DNA from: Coriobacteriia bacterium
GTDB taxonomy: Bacteria > Actinomycetota > Coriobacteriia > Coriobacteriales > Eggerthellaceae
DNA: 35,153 bases
Reading direction: 5' to 3'
NCBI GenBank assembly: GCA_030526515.1
Contig: JAUNCQ010000012.1
Coordinates: 1 to 35,153 of the forward strand
A program made the translations under genes and the position numbers. Position 1 is the stretch's first letter. The number at the start of each line of letters is the position of its first letter. Under the pieces are notes generated by a model. It ran no database searches and was not told where the DNA came from. It saw only the letters and a program-made list of their open reading frames with translations. Positions 1 through 7,101 of the stretch are shown one piece after another.

Positions 1-15
1 ATGTACGGAAAAACG

Positions 16-615
16 TCAGCATCCCCAAGTGTCGACTTTTATTTGACTACATACAAGCAGTAAACCGTTGCTTGGTGATAGGCGTTCAGTCTTCGGGTCA
101 GCCACCGCCCAGGGCTTGATATGACTGGCAACCAGCAACTCAGGAACAGCAAGGCCGGTCACGCAGCACTTGCCGTTGTAGTTCTGGAGCAAGCTGTTCC
201 GAAAGTATTGCTGATTGGCTCTTTCGACCCTTTGCGTCATACGCTCTTTGCCCTCAGGGGGAAGTTCAATCAGGGCGTATCGCACCTCGGGGGTCACCGC
301 CTCTCCATTTAGCACCTCGGTCAAAAGAGAGATAGCCTGGCCCAGATACTCGTCTCCCTGCTCAAGGTATTCTTCCCAAATTAGGGGCTCTAGCTTGCTT
401 CCGTTCGGAAGACCCCTCTGGCCCGCAGCGACGCGGACGGGATCGCATCTTTTCAGATTCTCAATCTTCATCTTTACTGCGCTCGGAGTTCTGCCCAAAG
501 CGCTCGCCAAGCGCTGAATCTCCGGATTTCGGTCGTTGATGCAATTCGACGGCAGAACTCGATACAAGGCAAAAGCCATCATGGTCTCCCGCTTAGTCCA
601 GTTGATGCGAGCCAT
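16..615 (-). pseudogene. HNH endonuclease, truncated at its 3' end
   Basis: The 199-residue product has an N-terminal helical region and the start of an HNH_2-type nuclease fold. C150 and C151 are followed by V-T-G, then the first His (H165 in S-H-I-K-P-W) and the Asn (N183 in S-N-G-L-L-L). Family members continue into a last metal-binding segment (L-x-D-x-x-F-D type). Here the frame leaves the family pattern at about position 54 and ends V-C-S-Q-I-K-V-D-T-W-G-C-stop. The third HNH element is therefore missing and the nuclease is probably inactive. The start is the ATG at 615, which has AGGAGG seven bases upstream. The truncation point lies at the window edge, so a frameshift, deletion or inserted element cannot be told apart. 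Intact members act as restriction-type or mobile-element nucleases. Confidence 0.72.
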
Positions 616-793
616 CAGCGCCTCCTGAGCAAAACGAACGGTTGCCCTGACTGTATCCCGAGCTCCTTCCCTAGCGTCACCTGCCCGAACATCCTCCGGT
701 AGCCGGGCGTTTCCCGAGAGTACCCGGCGACAGTTTCGTCCAAAAGGCTAGACTGAGCAGGTACGCTGTCTGCCAATCGAAGGAGACCCTCCC

Positions 794-1186
794 ATGAAGA
801 GCGTTGCTGTTGTTGCTGCCGTTATCGCGAAAGACGGGAAGATCTTTGCGACCAAGCGCGGCTACGGCGAACAGGCGGGCGGATGGGAGTTCCCGGGCGG
901 CAAGGTCGAGCAGGGCGAGACTCCCGAGGCGGCGCTGGCTCGCGAGATCAAGGAAGAGCTGGACGCCGAGATCGCCGTGGGCGAGCACCTGGTCACGGCG
1001 GAGTACGACTATCCCACCTTCCATCTGAGCATGCGCTGCTACATCTGCGCGCTGGAAAGCGACCACCTGACGCTGCTGGAGCACAGCGATGCCAGGTGGG
1101 TGGATCTTTCCGACATCGACTCCCTGGACTGGCTGCCGGCTGACGTGCAGGTGGTCGATGCCATCAAGGCTATGGGAGTACTGTAG
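794..1186 (+). CDS. NUDIX hydrolase, MutT / 8-oxo-dGTP diphosphatase type
   Basis: This 130-residue protein is the usual size for MutT-like enzymes, which hydrolyse oxidised nucleoside triphosphates to monophosphates and keep 8-oxo-dGTP out of DNA. The NUDIX box runs from G36 to about A58: G-x5-E42-x7-R50-E51-I-K-E54-E55. The usual Gly after E-E-x is Asp57. W-E-F-P-G-G-K just before it is typical of the MutT/CTP pyrophosphohydrolase group, and the late W-L-P-A-D also fits. AAGGAG lies about ten bases before the ATG. The gene is a single cistron between two minus-strand genes. Substrate specificity cannot be read from the sequence, and a general NTP or (deoxy)CTP pyrophosphohydrolase is possible. 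Confidence 0.9.
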   Translation: MKSVAVVAAVIAKDGKIFATKRGYGEQAGGWEFPGGKVEQGETPEAALAREIKEELDAEIAVGEHLVTAEYDYPTFHLSMRCYICALESDHLTLLEHSDARWVDLSDIDSLDWLPADVQVVDAIKAMGVL

Positions 1187-1198
1187 GGGCAAGGCCCC

Positions 1199-1957
1199 CT
1201 ACCAGCTATTGCGGGTGTAGCGACATTTGGGGAAGGCGCTGCAGCCGATAAATTTCCCGCCATCGGACTTGCGGCGACGCTCGACCAAGGCACTACCGCA
1301 GTAGGGGCAAACGTTGCCCGCCTGAACTTGCTTCACCTGGTCAACATGCTGTTTTTGCGCCTCCTTGGTCGAGCCTTCGGCCAGCTTATCCAAAGCCTGC
1401 TCGATGCGCGCATACTCTTCCGGAGAGAGCGGAGCAAACGAATCGACAGCGTCTTCCAGCAACATCTTTCGCAAGTAGCCCACCGTCATCACGCGCTGGC
1501 CAACAGCAGATTCGGGGATCTTCTTCAACTCAGCGCGATTGGAAAAGACAACGTATGAGGAGAATCGCCCCGGCACCACGCCCAGATATGCGGACAGGGC
1601 GTTCACGTGGCTACGGTTTTGGAGGAGAGGGTTGAAGAACTGATTTTTCGCCCCGCCTTTATAGCTGACCGTCCACTTCTGCTGGTCAGCGCTGCCGAAG
1701 ATCCAGCCCTTGTAGTCCTTGGACTCGATAACGTAAAGGCCGCTTTCGTGAAGAAGCAGCACATCGACTTCCGACGTGCTGGTTGCTTTTCCCTGCCGCG
1801 GGACCAAGAGGTTCGAATACACCCGGTGCCTTCCGGGAAGATTAGCCTTTTCGATGGCGCGAACGATGGTCTTTTCATTCAGCCGTCCCGAGAGAACCAT
1901 GCGCTCCCACACCAAGACAGCCACAAACAAAACCAAAACGGGCAAGAAGAGTTCCAC
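1199..1957 (-). CDS. membrane-anchored NERD-domain protein with C-terminal zinc ribbon
   Basis: I chose the GTG at 1957 as start, giving 252 residues. GGAGG sits six bases upstream, and the open frame before it does not look like protein. Residues 2-17 form one hydrophobic segment ([15 protein letters not shown]). Residues 25-165 match the NERD (nuclease-related) fold, with active-site-like E63-V-D65 and I-E78-S-K80 followed by D-Y-K-G-W-I-F-G. The C-terminus is a topoisomerase-type C4 zinc ribbon with C217, C220, C239 and C245. NERD proteins are thought to act on DNA or RNA, and the ribbon suggests nucleic-acid binding near the membrane. A -10-like TACAAT lies on the minus strand at 1991-1996. 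The substrate is unknown. Confidence 0.85.
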   Translation of the reverse strand: MELFLPVLVLFVAVLVWERMVLSGRLNEKTIVRAIEKANLPGRHRVYSNLLVPRQGKATSTSEVDVLLLHESGLYVIESKDYKGWIFGSADQQKWTVSYKGGAKNQFFNPLLQNRSHVNALSAYLGVVPGRFSSYVVFSNRAELKKIPESAVGQRVMTVGYLRKMLLEDAVDSFAPLSPEEYARIEQALDKLAEGSTKEAQKQHVDQVKQVQAGNVCPYCGSALVERRRKSDGGKFIGCSAFPKCRYTRNSW

Positions 1958-2414
1958 GATAACCTCCGCAATTGAAACTGATTTGAATCGATTGTAAGGC
2001 GCAGCGCGCAGCCTAGGCCGACACGGGAACCAAAGCGTTACCCGAGCGTATAGCCGTACTGACCTGGGCAATCAAGCTGGAGCAGGACCGAGTCTTCGAA
2101 CACCCACGTACCGGGCCACGCGAGGGACCCGAGCTATGCGCGCATAGGTCCGATTTCTTGCAGCGGGCTCCGGGGCGTCTGCAGGAAAGTCGAGCTATGT
2201 GCGCATAGCTCGGAGCAAAAGGGCCAAATCGGGGTTTCGGAGCTAGCTATGTGCGCATGGGTCGGAAGTTTTGCATCGCGGCCCAAGGCGCCTGCAAGAA
2301 TTCCGAGCTATGCGCACATGGGGCTGGGGTGCTGGATTTCGCCCCGTGCTTCGCCTTATATTTCGTCCCCTTGCTAGTCCGCTGGCGACGCGGGCGATGC
2401 CGCAAGCACAGGCG
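1958..2414. other. 457-base intergenic region holding the repeat array
   Basis: No coding frame with a ribosome binding site was found. The region holds a -10-like TACAAT for the NERD gene (1991-1996, minus strand), the four palindromic repeats, and two copies of the window-wide octamer at 2337-2344 (TTTCGCCC) and 2361-2368 (TTTCGTCC). No clear T-run terminator follows the helicase stop codon. Confidence 0.6.
2131..2323. repeat. four copies of a short palindromic interspersed repeat
   Basis: The core GAGCTATGYGCRCATRGSTC occurs at 2131-2153, 2191-2213, 2241-2265 (with a duplicated AGCT at its left) and 2303-2323. The second copy has perfect nine-base arms, CGAGCTATG and CATAGCTCG. Core starts are 61, 52 and 61 bases apart. 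The sequences between copies 1-2 and 3-4 also match each other (TTGCANCGNG..., GGCGYCTGCARGAA), so the true unit is about 60 bases. The array lies between the 3' end of the helicase gene and the 5' side of the NERD gene. No spacer diversity or cas genes are seen. Confidence 0.8.
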
Positions 2415-5162
2415 CTAGTCGGCCAGGCCGCCGAGGTCCTGGTAGTAGGTGCGCAGGTCATCGCGGAGCTGCTGGCGGATCTGGGTCAGGTCCTCCGGGG
2501 TGAGCTGCTGGAACAGGGCCTGGTTCAGGGCGATGCGCCCCAGGTCCTTGCTGTAATACAGGAAGCGCTTGCGCTCGAACTTTTCACAGGGGTTGGTCAG
2601 CATGTTGGACATCATGGCCTTGCGGTCGTTCAGGCGCGCCTGGGTCAGCTTGCCGGAGGGGCGGTCCAGCGGCAGGCCGGCGTCCAGGCGGGACTGGTAG
2701 AAGGCAATGTAGTCGTCCAGGATTAGGTCCAGGCTGGCCTCGCCCTGGTCGTCCAGGCGGTCCAGCAGGCTGAGCATGAAGGGCATTTTGTACGACAACG
2801 TGTAGTCGCGCTCGGCCAGGAAGTCGAAGAAGTCCTGGCGGATGGTCTGGTCGTTGTGGACCTGCAGGCCCAGCTCCTGGCGGAAGCGGTCCACGTCTTC
2901 GGGGCTGAACAGGTGGACCTTGCGGCTGCCGAAGGCAAAGCTGACCGTGGGCTGGATCTTGCCCGCCTTGATCCACGCGTTCACGCTGCCGGTGCTGACG
3001 AAGTAGTCGCGAGCCACCTGCTCCACGCTCAGGTAGCCTTCGTACTTTTCCGCAAAGCTGAACACGTCCACCTCGGTTATGCGCTCGATGCGCTCATGGA
3101 GGCCATCGACTTCGATGAGGTCGCCGGGGGCGTAGTCCTGACGGAGGATATCGCCGAAGGGGACGTAGCACGGGTTGCGGAAGATGCTGTGCATGCTGCA
3201 GGGGCTGATGGCGGCACCGTAGCTGTCCACCACGTCCACCACGAACACGTTGCGCTTGGCCGGGGTGCGGCGCAGGCCGCGGCCCAGCTGCTGCAGGTAC
3301 AGCACCTTGCTCAGGGTCGGGCGCGCCATGATGAGGATGCCCAGCTCAGGGTAGTCCCAGCCTTCGGAGATCATCTGGCACGCGCACAGGAAGCGGATGC
3401 GCTTGTTGCGGAAGTCGTCCATGATGGCGTCCGGGGCGGTGGCGCCGCGGGACTTGCCGCCGGTCAGGGCCGCCGCGCTGATGCCCGCGGCGTTCAGCAG
3501 GCGGGCCATTTCCCGCGCATGGGCCACGCTCACGCAGAAGACCACGCCCTGCCGCTGGCCCGCTTCACCTTGGGCGAAATAGTCGCGGATCACGTTGACG
3601 ATGAGGTCGTTGCGGGAGGTGACGCGGATGCTCTTTTCCAGGTCGGCGTTGACGTAGTCCTTGCCGTTGATGCGCACGTGGGACAGGTCGATGTTCGTTT
3701 CCACCCGGAACACGTTGGCGCGGGCCACGATTTCCTGCTCCATGGCCTCCTGGAGCGACAGCCCCACCCGGTACGCGCCGAACACGGTTTCCAGCTTCTT
3801 CTTGTCCGGGCGCTGATCGGTGGCGGTCAGGCCCACCAGGTAGGCGGGGTCGAAGTACTGGATGGTGCGCTTGAGGCCGGGGGCCACGGCATGATGGGCT
3901 TCGTCCACCACCAGGTAGTCGTAGTGGTCGGGCGGGAGCTCGCGGTAGTGCCGCTCGGCGTAGGCGTAGGTCTGGATGTGGATGTCCGGCGCCAAATCCT
4001 GCAGCGACGTCTGCACGCGGGCCTGCCAGTCCTGCTGGATGGCGCGGTTCGGCACCAGGATCAGCGCCCGCAGGAGGCCGCCGCGCTCCTGGGCAAAGCG
4101 GCGCAGGTCCTGCTCCACGATCTTGGACTTGCCGCTGGCCGTGGGATACACGATCAGGAAGCTCTTCAGGCCGGCGGCGCGCTGGGCGGATATTTCGTCC
4201 AGGGTCACCTCCTGATGCTCGTACAGCTTGAACGGGCGGTCCACCAGCAGGCCCGCTTCCCGGAAGGCGCTGGGGTCGGGACCGAAGATGGCGCGGATGC
4301 TGTCCTCGAAGCGCTCGGCAAAGCGGCAGTCCTCGGTGCTGAAACGGAAGACCTTGGTGCCCGCCGCCGCGCAGCTGTTCTGCTTCAGGAGCTGCTTGGA
4401 GTATCGGGCCGGGCCCAGGATCTGCGGGTGATGATAGCTGACGCCATTTTCCTCCACGGCAATGCGGCCGGTGGCGGTTTCCACCACGTAGTCCAGGTAG
4501 CGGGTGGAGCCGTCCAGGTCCGTGACGCCGTACTCCTTGGACAGGTACTTGGTGCTGCTGGCTCCGTACACCTGGGCGAAATGCTGCTCGAATTGCAGCT
4601 CCAGGGGCGATGCCTCCGCCAGGTCCGCGCGGTCCGTCGTGCGCGTGGCCGGGACCACGTCCGGCGCGCTGGCGCGGGCAGCGTCCAGGCAGCGGGCGAT
4701 TTCGGCGGCGGTGTTGGGCGCGGCGGGCGCGGCCGGGGCCGCAGGGGCCGCGGGGGCAGCGGGCGCGGGGTCGTCCAGGAAGCGGAAGACGTAGTCGTAG
4801 CGGCTCATGTACGCGTTCTGCTTGGCGGTCAGGTCGGAGTAGCTTATGTCCAGCGTATGCGGGTCATCGCCCGGCGCGCAGATGCCCCGGTCCAGGATGA
4901 TGGCCGTGGTGGGTTTGGGGGCTGCGCCGGGGTTGGAGGCGGCGTCGAGCGCCGCGTCGGGCACGGGCGATGCCACCCGCGCGGGGCTTTCGTCCCCTTG
5001 CTCAGCCGCCGCGAGCACGGGCGACGCCGCCGGCGCGGGCGCCACATCCAGGGGCGCGTTGGCGTAGAAGTAGCTGGCCCCGCCGTTAGCGTAGGTCACC
5101 AATTCCACCAGCTCAAAGTCGCCGGCGGAGGTATGCAGGTGCTGCGGGGCAGGCGTGGTCAT
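2415..5162 (-). CDS. SF2 helicase with N-terminal Vsr/DUF559-like nuclease region and internal HTH
   Basis: I chose the ATG at 5162, which has AAGGAG five bases upstream, giving 915 residues. Residues 132-149 are an Ala-Pro linker. Residues 188-295 look like a small PD-(D/E)XK fold of the Vsr/DUF559 kind: Y-L-D224-Y, then A-V-E236-E-N-G-x-x-Y-H-H, then a helix and V-F-R-F. The helicase core has Walker A P-T-A-S-G-K-S (340-346), DEAH-type V-V-D-E-A-H-H (418-424), L-T-A-T (445-448) and motif VI Q-Q-L-G-R-G-L-R-R (624-632). An excisionase-like HTH lies at about 710-760, followed by an unrecognised helical C-terminus. It is probably a nucleic-acid translocase with a nuclease, plausibly for defence or repair. 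The helicase is certain; the nuclease is inferred from a motif pattern only. No methyltransferase is adjacent. Confidence 0.88.
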   Translation of the reverse strand: MTTPAPQHLHTSAGDFELVELVTYANGGASYFYANAPLDVAPAPAASPVLAAAEQGDESPARVASPVPDAALDAASNPGAAPKPTTAIILDRGICAPGDDPHTLDISYSDLTAKQNAYMSRYDYVFRFLDDPAPAAPAAPAAPAAPAAPNTAAEIARCLDAARASAPDVVPATRTTDRADLAEASPLELQFEQHFAQVYGASSTKYLSKEYGVTDLDGSTRYLDYVVETATGRIAVEENGVSYHHPQILGPARYSKQLLKQNSCAAAGTKVFRFSTEDCRFAERFEDSIRAIFGPDPSAFREAGLLVDRPFKLYEHQEVTLDEISAQRAAGLKSFLIVYPTASGKSKIVEQDLRRFAQERGGLLRALILVPNRAIQQDWQARVQTSLQDLAPDIHIQTYAYAERHYRELPPDHYDYLVVDEAHHAVAPGLKRTIQYFDPAYLVGLTATDQRPDKKKLETVFGAYRVGLSLQEAMEQEIVARANVFRVETNIDLSHVRINGKDYVNADLEKSIRVTSRNDLIVNVIRDYFAQGEAGQRQGVVFCVSVAHAREMARLLNAAGISAAALTGGKSRGATAPDAIMDDFRNKRIRFLCACQMISEGWDYPELGILIMARPTLSKVLYLQQLGRGLRRTPAKRNVFVVDVVDSYGAAISPCSMHSIFRNPCYVPFGDILRQDYAPGDLIEVDGLHERIERITEVDVFSFAEKYEGYLSVEQVARDYFVSTGSVNAWIKAGKIQPTVSFAFGSRKVHLFSPEDVDRFRQELGLQVHNDQTIRQDFFDFLAERDYTLSYKMPFMLSLLDRLDDQGEASLDLILDDYIAFYQSRLDAGLPLDRPSGKLTQARLNDRKAMMSNMLTNPCEKFERKRFLYYSKDLGRIALNQALFQQLTPEDLTQIRQQLRDDLRTYYQDLGGLAD

Positions 5163-5310
5163 GCGGGCTCCTTGGGCTCGCGGGGACGAATCTTCTGGGT
5201 TCATTTTCGCCCTATGATAGGGGCTCATTCGCGCGATTCGACCGATTCGCGAAAATTCGCCCCTGGCCCGCGGCGCCGCCTCGCCAATCCGCCAATCGCA
5301 CACGCGCCAC

Positions 5311-5339
5311 TTGCATTCGCCAGCCATTCCCTATATGAT
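5311..5339 (+). promoter_or_regulatory. promoter of the HigB/HigA-like operon
   Basis: A -35 box TTGCAT (5311-5316) and a -10 box TATGAT (5334-5339) are separated by exactly 17 bases. The -10 overlaps the palindromic operator that follows, and the TTG start of the toxin lies about 24 bases downstream of the predicted transcription start. Confidence 0.7.
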
Positions 5340-5356
5340 TAACCAAATGGTTAATC
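5337..5356. promoter_or_regulatory. perfect palindrome, likely operator for the toxin-antitoxin operon
   Basis: GATTAACCAAATGGTTAATC has eight-base perfect arms around AAAT. It overlaps the -10 box and ends just before the AAGGAG ribosome binding site of the toxin gene. HigA-family antitoxins repress their own operons by binding such palindromes, so autoregulation is the natural reading. Confidence 0.75.
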
Positions 5357-5368
5357 TAAGGAGCCATA

Positions 5369-5707
5369 TTGGAGATACGGTACGCCAACAAGAAAGTTGA
5401 AAAGTACTTCTCTGACTATGGCGTCATGCGAAAGAAGATCGGACTCGAGCTTACCCGCGGCGTGAAAAAGCAGATGGACCGGCTGAGAGCCGCCGACACC
5501 TTCGGCGACTTCCTGTCCCTTGGTCTTGGGCACCCCGAGCAGCTCAGCGGATACGACCGAATCCGATACTCGATACGAGTGAGCGCGAACGCTCGACTAA
5601 TCGTCGAGCCGAACGCCACGACGGACACGTTGAGCATTTGCTCCGAGCTAGAAATCGAAGGGGTGAGCGACTACCATGGCGGCAAAGACAACTGGTATAT
5701 CCCTTGA
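5369..5707 (+). CDS. HigB/RelE-fold toxin, plasmid-maintenance-killer type
   Basis: The 112-residue protein begins at a TTG with AAGGAG about six bases upstream. It has the compact RelE/HigB pattern: an N-terminal strand with Y-A-N-K-K-V-E-K-Y-F, helices with L-T-R-G-V-K-K-Q-M-D-R-L, then L-G-H-P-E-Q-L-S-G-Y-D-R-I-R-Y-S-I-R-V and the final D-Y-H-G-G-K. HigB toxins are ribosome-dependent mRNA endonucleases, and the basic C-terminal half fits. Its 3' end overlaps the antitoxin gene by 32 bases, implying coupled translation. The order toxin then antitoxin is typical of hig-type loci. Activity is inferred from family resemblance. Confidence 0.85.
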   Translation: MEIRYANKKVEKYFSDYGVMRKKIGLELTRGVKKQMDRLRAADTFGDFLSLGLGHPEQLSGYDRIRYSIRVSANARLIVEPNATTDTLSICSELEIEGVSDYHGGKDNWYIP

Positions 5708-6779
5708 CCTCCTGATCCACCCTGGCGAAACGCTTGCCGATGTCCTTGCCGAGCGGGGCATTTCCCAGTCCGCGCTGGCGGTCTGCACCGGCGTTACCCC
5801 GGCTTTCGTCAGCAACGTCATCAGCGGCAAGAAGGACATCTCTGCGAATTTCGCCATGGCCCTGGAGTACGCACTTGGCGTGCCGAAGACGTTCTGGATC
5901 AACCTCCAAGCCAACTACGACGCCGAGCTGCTTGAGGCAACCCAGGCCGAAAGCATCACCGAAAGCGAGTTCGATGCGTACCGGCGCTTGTCGGAAGTTG
6001 CCGTGCGCTGCGAAAAGAACGGGGTGTTCGCCCAGGACAATTCAACCGAGGCCAGAATCATTTCCCTGCGTCGAACGCTCCGCATCAGCAACGTGGCGAA
6101 CCTAGACAAGGCGATCCCCCGCGGCGCTTTCCGCTTGGCGCAGAACCGGAAGCTCGATCCGCTGGTGCTCGGGGCCTGGGTTCGCCTTTGCCAGATTGCG
6201 AACGAAGAAGTCCCCGTCGACGGACCGTTTGATCCGAAGAACCTCCCCCAGCTGATCGGCGACCTCAAGACGCTGATGCTCCAATGCCCGCTCAACGAGC
6301 TTCAAGCAAGTCTGCAGGAAGCACTTGCGGGATTCGGCATTGCCTTCAGCATTGTCCGGCACTTCGAAAAGGCGCCCGTTCACGGCTACGTCGCCAAGAG
6401 GGACGATGGCACGTACACCATGGCGGTAACGATCCAAGACCATTGGGAGGACGTGTTCTGGTTTTCCCTGTTCCACGAAATCGGCCACATTGCCAACTCC
6501 GACGTGAGCCCCCGACAGCGCGAGCTCGTGGATCTTGGCATCGACCAGGCCCAAGAGAACCGCGCCGACGCCTTCGCCCGCAACGCACTGATTGACCCCT
6601 CTGCGTATTCGTCGTTCCTGGCTGCAGGCAAGTTCACGTATTCGGAGATTGAGCGCCTTGCCGACGAGCAGCGCGTGAAGCCCTGCATCGTGGTGGGCAG
6701 GCTCCACCGGGAAGGCATTCTCCCGACGGAGCGCTTTGCCAACCGCCGACCGCGTATCAAGTGGGTGGACGAAAGCTAA
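5676..6779 (+). CDS. HigA-type antitoxin fused to an ImmA/IrrE-like zinc metalloprotease
   Basis: The 367-residue protein has two parts. Residues 8-75 are an XRE/HigA helix-turn-helix (H-P-G-E-T-L-A-D-V-L, then I-S-Q-S-A-L-A-x-x-T-G-V-T-P-A-F-V-S). Residues 225-345 are a DUF955 metalloprotease with H267-E-I-G-H271 and a probable third ligand E294 in Q-E-N-R-A-D-A-F-A. The middle is helical and unassigned. HigA binds HigB and represses the operon, while ImmA/IrrE proteases cut repressors under stress. One chain may therefore combine repression, toxin neutralisation and regulated self-cleavage. HTH-DUF955 fusions are known as a family, so the novelty is modest. The ATG lies inside the toxin gene with only a weak Shine-Dalgarno sequence, consistent with coupling. 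Confidence 0.87.
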   Translation: MAAKTTGISLDLLIHPGETLADVLAERGISQSALAVCTGVTPAFVSNVISGKKDISANFAMALEYALGVPKTFWINLQANYDAELLEATQAESITESEFDAYRRLSEVAVRCEKNGVFAQDNSTEARIISLRRTLRISNVANLDKAIPRGAFRLAQNRKLDPLVLGAWVRLCQIANEEVPVDGPFDPKNLPQLIGDLKTLMLQCPLNELQASLQEALAGFGIAFSIVRHFEKAPVHGYVAKRDDGTYTMAVTIQDHWEDVFWFSLFHEIGHIANSDVSPRQRELVDLGIDQAQENRADAFARNALIDPSAYSSFLAAGKFTYSEIERLADEQRVKPCIVVGRLHREGILPTERFANRRPRIKWVDES

Positions 6780-6821
6780 GGTCTGGATCGTTCGTGCACT
6801 CGTGCGCGGCCGCTCGTGCGC

Positions 6822-6866
6822 TCGTGCGAAGTTTCTGGGTCCCCTCTGGGCGAAAACTTCGCACGA
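6822..6866. repeat. inverted repeat with 13-base arms
   Basis: Arm TCGTGCGAAGTTT (6822-6834) is the exact reverse complement of AAACTTCGCACGA (6854-6866), around a 19-base loop that overlaps a GGGCGAAA octamer. It lies just downstream of the metalloprotease-antitoxin gene. There is no T-run, so a simple terminator is not indicated. Confidence 0.8.
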
Positions 6867-6901
6867 CCGGCACGGCAGCGGCCGATTGGGGCGGCGTCCG
6901 T

Positions 6902-6945
6902 TCGGCCGTGCGAAGTTCCCGGATCGCAAATCTTCGCACGGCCGA
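6902..6945. repeat. inverted repeat with 14-base arms, related to the hairpin before it
   Basis: Arm TCGGCCGTGCGAAG (6902-6915) is the exact reverse complement of CTTCGCACGGCCGA (6932-6945). It shares the GTGCGAAG...CTTCGCAC core with the 6822-6866 hairpin although the rest differs, so the two look like copies of one palindromic element that diverged with arm compensation. Confidence 0.8.
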
Positions 6946-7101
6946 CATGCGGGCCCGGCGCGCCCGCCCCGCCCCACCCGGCCCCGCCCCGCCGACGGGG
7001 TTCCGCAACATGCGTTTTATTTGAAGGCGCCCTACCCCGCCAGGCGCGCGCCCAAAGCGTGCGATAATGGACGAAAACGCGCGTCAACCTCAGGAGACAG
7101 C

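Larger units (their letters stand above)
6780..7101. other. 322-base intergenic region with two hairpins and GC-rich repeats
   Basis: No supported gene lies here. It contains short tandem CTCGTGCG repeats (about 6799-6829), the two hairpins listed separately, a C-rich tract ending in a small CCCCG/CGGGG stem (6987-7000), a -10-like GATAAT at 7063-7068, and the octamer copies 6848-6855 and 7069-7076. The -10-like box could serve the XpaC-like gene, but no good -35 is visible. Confidence 0.55.

Noticed and set aside
2131-2323. CRISPR array
   Set aside because: The repeats are palindromic and degenerate, the sequences between them resemble one another, there are only four copies, and no cas genes are seen.
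4715-4770. Tandem repeat as a possible phase-variation tract
   Set aside because: The Ala-Pro coding repeat is built of three-codon-like units kept in frame. Gain or loss would only change linker length, and the helicase on both sides is intact.
2856-5342. Very long open frame antisense to the helicase (828 codons)
   Set aside because: It lies opposite a gene with complete helicase motifs and a good ribosome site, and its product is a low-complexity Ala/Gly/His/Val string. It is a by-product of high third-position G+C.
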